Origin: CALMEC01 sp964628685
GTDB lineage: Bacteria > Actinomycetota > Thermoleophilia > Miltoncostaeales > Miltoncostaeaceae
DNA: 64,000 nucleotides
Assembly: GCA_964628685.1 (NCBI GenBank)
Contig: CAZVNM010000002.1
Span: 372,001-436,000 of the forward strand
Reading direction: 5' to 3'
Below, piece by piece: positions 59,493 to 64,000 of this stretch. Below the pieces are notes generated by a model. That model was not told where the DNA came from. It did not search any database and was given only the letters and a program-made list of their open reading frames with translations. Both the position numbers and the translations under genes were made by a program. Position 1 is the stretch's first letter, and the number at the start of each line of letters is the position of its first letter.

Positions 59493-59912
59493 TCAGACGC
59501 GACGGTCCGGTGAGTCCGGTGCCGTCCGTCCCGGGTGTCCGCGTCCGGCGATCGTGTCCGGCGCACGCCGTGCCGTGGGCGAGCCGGTCAGGCGGCGTGC
59601 CGCCTTGAGGCTCTGCGTGAAGAGGAACGGCTCGTCGCATTCGATCACCCGGAAGAGTCGCCGGAATCGCCGGGTCGGGTCGACGAGGACCGTCGTGCGC
59701 GGCGCGAGCGGGCGCGCCAACTGCAGCAGCACCGAGATGCCCGTCGAGTCGATCAGCGTGAGGGCGGACATGTCCACCACGAGCCATCGCGCGTCGGCGA
59801 TCGCGTCCTCGAAGTCGTCGCGCAGCAGGTCGGCGGTGTAGATGTCGAGCGACCCCTCGAGCGTGATGACGGCGCCGTCGCCGTCGACCGTGGATTCGAC
59901 CGTCAGATCCAT
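59493..59912 (-). CDS. STAS-domain anti-sigma factor antagonist
   Basis: A 139-residue STAS protein (VESTVDGDGAVITLEGSLDIYTADLLRDDFEDAI, then ALTLIDSTGISVLLQLARPL). The Ser in IDSTG is the expected phosphorylation site of an RsbW-type kinase. Its C-terminal ~40 residues are an Arg/Pro-rich extension. It overlaps the upstream Crp-family gene by 10 nt, so they are co-transcribed, and converges on the SigB-like gene. Confidence 0.9.
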   Translation of the reverse strand: MDLTVESTVDGDGAVITLEGSLDIYTADLLRDDFEDAIADARWLVVDMSALTLIDSTGISVLLQLARPLAPRTTVLVDPTRRFRRLFRVIECDEPFLFTQSLKAARRLTGSPTARRAPDTIAGRGHPGRTAPDSPDRRV

Positions 59913-60718
59913 GCGCGCGGCGCGGGGGTCGTGCTCCCGCTGGGTGGTGACACGTGGGGCGACGGATGGCCATCCTGCGGGCCGGGGTGGGCGGTGCCCT
60001 CGTCGCGGTCCGCGGACAGGATGAGGAGGGTGCGGCCGCTTCGGTCAAGGAGACCCATGCGCTCGAGCCTGCCGAACGCCAGCGTGACGGATTCACGTGA
60101 ACCGCCCACGACGCGGGCCCACTGCGCATGGGTGAGGTCCAGACGCAGTTCGGTGCCGTGGGGTGTCACGACGCCCACGTGCGCAGCGAACTCGGTGATC
60201 CGAGCCCACAGCCGGTCCTCGACGCTCACCCGACCGAGTGACACGATCGTCCGGCGCAGCATCGCCGCGCGCGCCGTGAGGGCGTCCATGAGGGCGAATC
60301 CGATGTCGGGGGCGCGACCGATGAGGAACCGGAGGACCGGCCCGGGAAGCACGGAGGCGACCGTGTCACGCAGGGCGATGGCGCACGGACCGGGTTCGCC
60401 TCCCAGCGTCGAGTAGCACTCCCCGCGGTCGACCAGGTCGGTCAGCATGAAGCCGTCCGCCGTGCCGGCCGGGGTGAGCGCGACGAGCCCCGTCCGGATG
60501 AGCACCAGGCCGTCGTCGACCCGCACCGCGTCCGGTGTCCACGAGCCGTGGTTCCAGCGGTGCCTCGGGATCATCTCCTCCAGCCGGTCCAGGTCGTTGG
60601 ATGACAGGGCCTCGAGCACGGCGAAGCCCGCCAGGGGCGTGAGCGGGCGCGTCGATGCCCGCCGAATCCGTCGCTGCGGTACCTCCTGACCGGGTTCGAT
60701 GCGGGTGCTGGGAGTCAT
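59903..60718 (-). CDS. Crp/Fnr-family transcriptional regulator
   Basis: A 271-residue regulator. A degenerate cyclic-nucleotide-binding-like beta barrel (~30-140) is followed by the Crp dimerisation helix (FALMDALTARAAMLRRTIVSLGRVSVEDRLWARI) and a winged HTH (LDLTHAQWARVVGGSRESVTLAFGRLERMGLLDRSG). The canonical phosphate-binding (GE..)RxA pattern is not evident, so the ligand is unknown. ATG 60718 is assigned; a longer frame extends upstream. Its end overlaps the STAS gene. Confidence 0.86.
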   Translation of the reverse strand: MTPSTRIEPGQEVPQRRIRRASTRPLTPLAGFAVLEALSSNDLDRLEEMIPRHRWNHGSWTPDAVRVDDGLVLIRTGLVALTPAGTADGFMLTDLVDRGECYSTLGGEPGPCAIALRDTVASVLPGPVLRFLIGRAPDIGFALMDALTARAAMLRRTIVSLGRVSVEDRLWARITEFAAHVGVVTPHGTELRLDLTHAQWARVVGGSRESVTLAFGRLERMGLLDRSGRTLLILSADRDEGTAHPGPQDGHPSPHVSPPSGSTTPAPRAWI

Positions 60719-60911
60719 GGAATCGACCGTCCGTGCGAGAGGCTGGGCGAAGGAGTCGCGCTCATGCGATGGGTCGACACCGGTGCGGTGCACCGTGCGC
60801 CGGCCGATTCGGGTGACCGCGACGGCCGCCGCATCCCGTGGCATGCACCAACCGTAGGACAACCGATCCGGTTGTGCGTCACCCCTTGGGGTGGTCCGGT
60901 CCGCGCCGGCG

Positions 60912-61805
60912 TCAGCGCCGCGGTGGGCCGACCGGGCGCCGGCGGGGCGTGATCCCGCGGATCCGGGCGAGGGGATGGCGGAGCAGATGGACGGCCGCAA
61001 GCCCCGGCCACGGGTCGTAGCGTGCCAGCAGGTCCACGGTGTCGTCCACCGTCGCGGCGCGGCCCAGAAGCTGCGTGCAGAGCCGCATGAGCCCCAGGTC
61101 GCCGGCGATGCCGGCGTCCTGCCGGCCGAGACCATGTGTGACGATCACGCCGACCGACCACGGGCCGATCATGGGTTCGCGCGTGAGGCGGGCGGCGACG
61201 GCCGGAGTGTCGACGGTGCGAAGGCGTTCGGGGTCGAGGGTTCGCAGCAGGTGCGCCATCGCCGACGCCCGGCGCGGTGCGAGCCCCAGCCGCACGAGCG
61301 CCGGCTGGTCCAGACGAGCAAGGGCCACGCGGTCGGGCGGTGCCACGAGGCCGTCCACGACGTCGGACACCGCCAGCATCACGCGACGCTCGATCGCGAT
61401 CGCCTCACCGGCGGTGATGAGCTGACCGGCGAACGCACGCAGCACCGCGTGCGCCACCGTGACGGTCCGAAGGGAACGCAGGCCACGGGCGCGTCGCACC
61501 GACGCGCCGATCAGCTCGTCGCGGTCGAACGCGTCGACGAAGGCGGTGTGGTCGTCGTCGATCCCCAGCGTGAAGCGCAGCCGCTCGAGCGCCGCCCCGG
61601 GGTCGGCGGCGCGGACCTCGGCGCTCAGTGCGCCGTCGGTGTGCTGCCAGACGCGGGCGCGATCCTGCGGCCGCCCGGGGGTGAGGGTGATCTCGATGCC
61701 ACCGCCCGCGAGGCGCCGGCGGGACGGGTCGCGATGGTGCCCGATGCTCGCCGCCAGCGAATACGGGCCGGTGGGTGTGAGGCGGTGGGTTTCGATGTCA
61801 GTCAG
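60912..61805 (-). CDS. AlkA-like DNA-3-methyladenine glycosylase II
   Basis: About 297 residues. The N-terminal AlkA-like beta domain (GPYSLAASIGHHRDPSRRRLAGGG) precedes the helical HhH-GPD domain: AVLRAFAGQLITAGEA, the hairpin near MIGPWSVGVIVTHGLGR, and the catalytic Asp in QDAGIAGDLGLMRL. It removes alkylated bases. No ATG, GTG or TTG lies ahead of the conserved N-terminus; CTG 61805 is the best start and gives a family-like MTDIET. GTG 61499 would cut a third of the protein. Confidence 0.85.
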   Translation of the reverse strand: MTDIETHRLTPTGPYSLAASIGHHRDPSRRRLAGGGIEITLTPGRPQDRARVWQHTDGALSAEVRAADPGAALERLRFTLGIDDDHTAFVDAFDRDELIGASVRRARGLRSLRTVTVAHAVLRAFAGQLITAGEAIAIERRVMLAVSDVVDGLVAPPDRVALARLDQPALVRLGLAPRRASAMAHLLRTLDPERLRTVDTPAVAARLTREPMIGPWSVGVIVTHGLGRQDAGIAGDLGLMRLCTQLLGRAATVDDTVDLLARYDPWPGLAAVHLLRHPLARIRGITPRRRPVGPPRR

Positions 61806-61843
61806 GTGGGGCGATGCGTGGCGGGCGGGACGGCTGCGCAGGT

Positions 61844-62674
61844 TCAGGGGGTGAACGGCAGGGTGACCACGGTGGCGGGTGTGTCCACGCCCTCCACCGT
61901 CACCGCCGTGCCCTCCACCGCCTCCTTGCGCAGGACCGCCAGGGCGATGTGCCCGAGCTCGGGGTGATCGGCCGCGCTGCCGATCGTTCCCACGGCCCGG
62001 TCGCCCACGGTGACCGCGGCCCCGGTGACGGGCGCGGCGGCCAGCCGCAGACCGACCAGACGACGGTTGACACCGCCGCGGTACTCGACGCGTGCGACGG
62101 TCTCCTGGCCCAGGTAGCAGCCCTTGGTGAACGAGACGGCGGTCCGCTCCAGTCCCGCCTCGTGCACCAGCGTGCGCTCGGTGATGTCGACGCCCAGCAC
62201 CGGGATCCCGGCCGCGATGCGCGCCGCCTCGAGCGCCGACGGGTCGGCCTCCGTCACACCGGCGCCGGCGAGGATGGCGGCGCCGTCCCCGATCGCCTCG
62301 ACGGTCCCCGGAATCCGGCCGGCCATCACGAGCTCGGCCGCCGGTGCGGCGACGTCACCCAGGATGGTCACGCGGTCGGCCGGCTCGGGTCCCAGGATCT
62401 CGACGTCCTCGCTGAAGTGGTACTCCTCCAGGAGGTCAGCCAGCCGCTCGCCGTGGTCCGGCGATGTGACGAGGGTGAAGGCGTCCTCGGCGGTGCGCGC
62501 CACGCGCAGGTCGACGCGGATGTGGCCGGTGGAGTCGAGCAGGAGGGCGTCACATGCCGCATCCACCGCCAGGGAGCCGATGTCGTTGGACAGGAGCCCC
62601 TGCAGGAACCCGGCGGCATCGGCACCGTCCACCCAGACGGCGGCGACCTCGTCGCGGACGGCGATCACGCTCAC
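61844..62674 (-). CDS. ygfZ: Folate-binding protein YgfZ (GcvT-like)
   Basis: A 276-residue tetrahydrofolate-binding protein supporting iron-sulfur cluster assembly and repair. The hallmark motif is KGCYLGQETVAR with the essential Cys, and the N-terminal aminomethyltransferase fold is present (DGADAAGFLQGLLSNDI, DSTGHIRVDLRV). It starts at ATG 62674, overlapping the upstream LON-domain gene by 4 nt (ATGA). Confidence 0.93.
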   Translation of the reverse strand: MSVIAVRDEVAAVWVDGADAAGFLQGLLSNDIGSLAVDAACDALLLDSTGHIRVDLRVARTAEDAFTLVTSPDHGERLADLLEEYHFSEDVEILGPEPADRVTILGDVAAPAAELVMAGRIPGTVEAIGDGAAILAGAGVTEADPSALEAARIAAGIPVLGVDITERTLVHEAGLERTAVSFTKGCYLGQETVARVEYRGGVNRRLVGLRLAAAPVTGAAVTVGDRAVGTIGSAADHPELGHIALAVLRKEAVEGTAVTVEGVDTPATVVTLPFTP

Positions 62675-63294
62675 GAGAGGCTCACATCGCCGTTGCCGGT
62701 GGAACGTCCGCGTGCCGCCTCCGAACGGTCGACGCCGGCCAGCGCGACCCGCAGGATCTCGTGCACGATCTCGAGCCGCGCGTTCTCGGATCGCTCCTCG
62801 AGCAGTCGCTGCTTGAGGCCGGGCTCCAGCTGCATGGCGCCGGCGATGGCGTACGACCGCGGCAGGTCGGGGGAGTCGGGCAGCGCCGCGCCGGCGATCT
62901 CACGCACCAGCTCGTCGAAGGTGGCGGCCACCTGCGCGTCGATGTCGCGGTCGAGTTCCTCGTCCTCGTCGGCGGCGTCGGTCACCCGTGCGCTCAGATA
63001 CGGTCGCCCATCGGTCTGTTCGAGGATCTCGACCCGGCGCGTGCCGACCACGACGACGTTCATCCTCCCGTCGGCGAACCGCCGCAGAAGCGTCTCGATC
63101 CGCCCGGCACCGGCCACCCGGGCGACGCCGTCGTCCAGCGCGCGCGGCAGCACGAACTCGGCCGGTCCCAGGACGCAGTCGGCGACCAGGGAGCGGTAGC
63201 GGGGTTCGAACACGTGCAGCGGGATCCGCTCACCCGGCAGGAGGACGAGGTCGAGCGGGAAGAGTCCCAGGTCGGTGGGCGGTGGTGTGGTCAT
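62671..63294 (-). CDS. LON N-terminal (substrate-binding) domain protein
   Basis: A 207-residue stand-alone LON substrate-binding domain: LGLFPLDLVLLPGERIPLHVFEPRYRSLVADCV, then RIETLLRRFADGRMNVVVVGTRRVEIL and a C-terminal helical bundle. No ATPase or protease domain follows. Such proteins are widespread, of unknown role, and may bind unfolded peptides. ATG 63294 is assigned; divergent from hisC. Confidence 0.9.
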   Translation of the reverse strand: MTTPPPTDLGLFPLDLVLLPGERIPLHVFEPRYRSLVADCVLGPAEFVLPRALDDGVARVAGAGRIETLLRRFADGRMNVVVVGTRRVEILEQTDGRPYLSARVTDAADEDEELDRDIDAQVAATFDELVREIAGAALPDSPDLPRSYAIAGAMQLEPGLKQRLLEERSENARLEIVHEILRVALAGVDRSEAARGRSTGNGDVSLS

Positions 63295-63321
63295 GATCCG
63301 GTTCGGGAGATCCTTGCACGA

Positions 63322-63327
63322 TACGAT
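63322..63327 (+). promoter_or_regulatory. -10 element (TACGAT) of the hisC promoter
   Basis: TACGAT ends 8 nt before ATG 63336, so the hisC message is probably leaderless. It resembles the element at 33709. Confidence 0.5.
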
Positions 63328-63335
63328 CACCCACG

Positions 63336-64000
63336 ATGAGCGACCCGTCTGCCGCCGCCACGCCCGTGCGTCCCGCCCTCGCGCACGTCGACCCGTACCA
63401 GCCGGGCCGGCCCGCCGGTGACCTGCAGCGCGAGACCGGTGTGGAGCGGGTGATCAAACTCGCATCCAACGAGGGGCCGTTCCCGCCGTTTCCGGCCGCG
63501 CAGCGGGCGATCACCGAGGCGGCTGCGGACCTGCGGATCTACCCGGATCCCGGCGCCTGGGAGCTGCGCGAGGCGCTCGCGGCCCGGTTGGGGGTCGCGT
63601 CCGAGCAGATCCTGCCGGGCAACGGCGTCGACAGCCTGATCAAGCTCATCTGCCTGACCCTCCTCGATCCGGGCGACCGCCTGGTGATGGGCTGGCCGTC
63701 GTTTCCGTCCTGGCGTCAGGGGGCGCTGATGATGGGCGCCGAACCGGTGCTCGTGCCGCTGGCCGACGGTGGCACCTACGACCTGGATGCGCTGGCGGCC
63801 GCCGTCGACGAGCGCACCAAGCTCGTGGTCGTGGTGAGTCCCAACAACCCGACCGGCGGCGCCGTCGACGCGGCGGACCTGGCGGGCTTCCTGGACTCCC
63901 TGCCGGGACACGTCGTGCCGGTGCTGGACGAGGCGTACTTCGAGTACCTGCCCCACGGTGCGCACGACGGCGTGGCGCTCATGGCGGGGCGTCCGCTGGT
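63336..64000 (+). CDS. hisC: Histidinol-phosphate aminotransferase, 3' end cut by window edge
   Basis: 221 residues of a PLP-dependent class I/II aminotransferase. Features: an ALAHVDPYQPGRP opening, IKLASNEGPFPP, the GNGVDSLIKLIC phosphate-region motif, VVSPNNPTGG and VLDEAYFEYL. The catalytic Lys lies beyond the window. The NEGPFPP and DLRIYPDPG segments are typical of HisC, which converts imidazole-acetol phosphate to histidinol phosphate. Related phenylalanine aminotransferases of this subfamily cannot be ruled out. Confidence 0.9.
   Translation, partial: MSDPSAAATPVRPALAHVDPYQPGRPAGDLQRETGVERVIKLASNEGPFPPFPAAQRAITEAAADLRIYPDPGAWELREALAARLGVASEQILPGNGVDSLIKLICLTLLDPGDRLVMGWPSFPSWRQGALMMGAEPVLVPLADGGTYDLDALAAAVDERTKLVVVVSPNNPTGGAVDAADLAGFLDSLPGHVVPVLDEAYFEYLPHGAHDGVALMAGRPL

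Overview
This is high-GC DNA from an actinomycete-type bacterium. Support comes from the eno–ftsB(divIC)–DUF501 run, glmU–prs, rplY–pth–mfd–mazG, a YgfZ/hisC block, pervasive GTG starts and ATGA/GTGA stop-start overlaps. FliW and CsrA side by side imply a flagellated lineage. The tandem of an ECF sigma factor with a membrane partner, plus a SigB/STAS/Crp/LuxR cluster, suggest an environmental organism, perhaps of a deep-branching class such as Thermoleophilia (inference only). A run of 100 Ns (27220-27319) shows that the contig is scaffolded.

Layout. 1-5.3 kb: a truncated membrane gene, a CtaG-like oxidase assembly protein, an HD-GYP phosphodiesterase, an S4 RNA-binding protein, a YdeI-like protein and ilvD. 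5.7-10.8 kb: an accessory stretch of unrelated small exported proteins, one of them frameshifted, around an ECF sigma factor, a one-pass membrane partner and a LuxR-type regulator. 11-13.6 kb: a two-subunit B12-dependent acyl-CoA mutase divergent from a MarR regulator, with a palindromic operator between them. 13.65-22.6 kb: an exported protein, then four tandem ~600-residue surface proteins. Each of these has a signal peptide, three SpaA/CnaB-like domains with isopeptide-type residues, a proline-rich linker and a DUF11 domain whose DNA is almost identical between copies.

22.9-27.7 kb: three different repeat arrays surround tRNA-Gln, glmU, prs and a zinc-ribbon/HTH protein that runs into a 95-bp repeat array broken by the assembly gap. 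27.8-40.8 kb: a frameshifted VOC gene, a cytochrome c lipoprotein, then conserved housekeeping genes (rplY, pth, mfd, a PpiC-type foldase, mazG, eno, ftsB, DUF501). An unusual MerR–PAS–PAS–PAS–GGDEF protein lies among them. 40.8-49.5 kb: an ECF sigma/anti-sigma pair, fliW, an rpoZ-like gene divergent from csrA through a palindromic -10, an RsbW-like kinase, an L,D-transpeptidase, hflX and htpX. 49.7-57.6 kb: a two-component system, a cupin, a translationally coupled ParA–FtsZ pair, gamma-glutamyltransferase and a C5-epimerase-like membrane protein. 57.9-64 kb: a stress-regulation cluster (LuxR, SigB-type sigma, STAS, Crp), an AlkA-like glycosylase, YgfZ, a LON-domain protein and the start of hisC.

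Most genes sit in short, tightly overlapping operons. Several promoters share a -10 of the form TAYAAT followed by CG-rich DNA, and some lie so close to the start codon that leaderless transcripts are likely. Three genes (marR, the gamma-glutamyltransferase and the AlkA homologue) have conserved N-termini that begin where no ATG, GTG or TTG exists.
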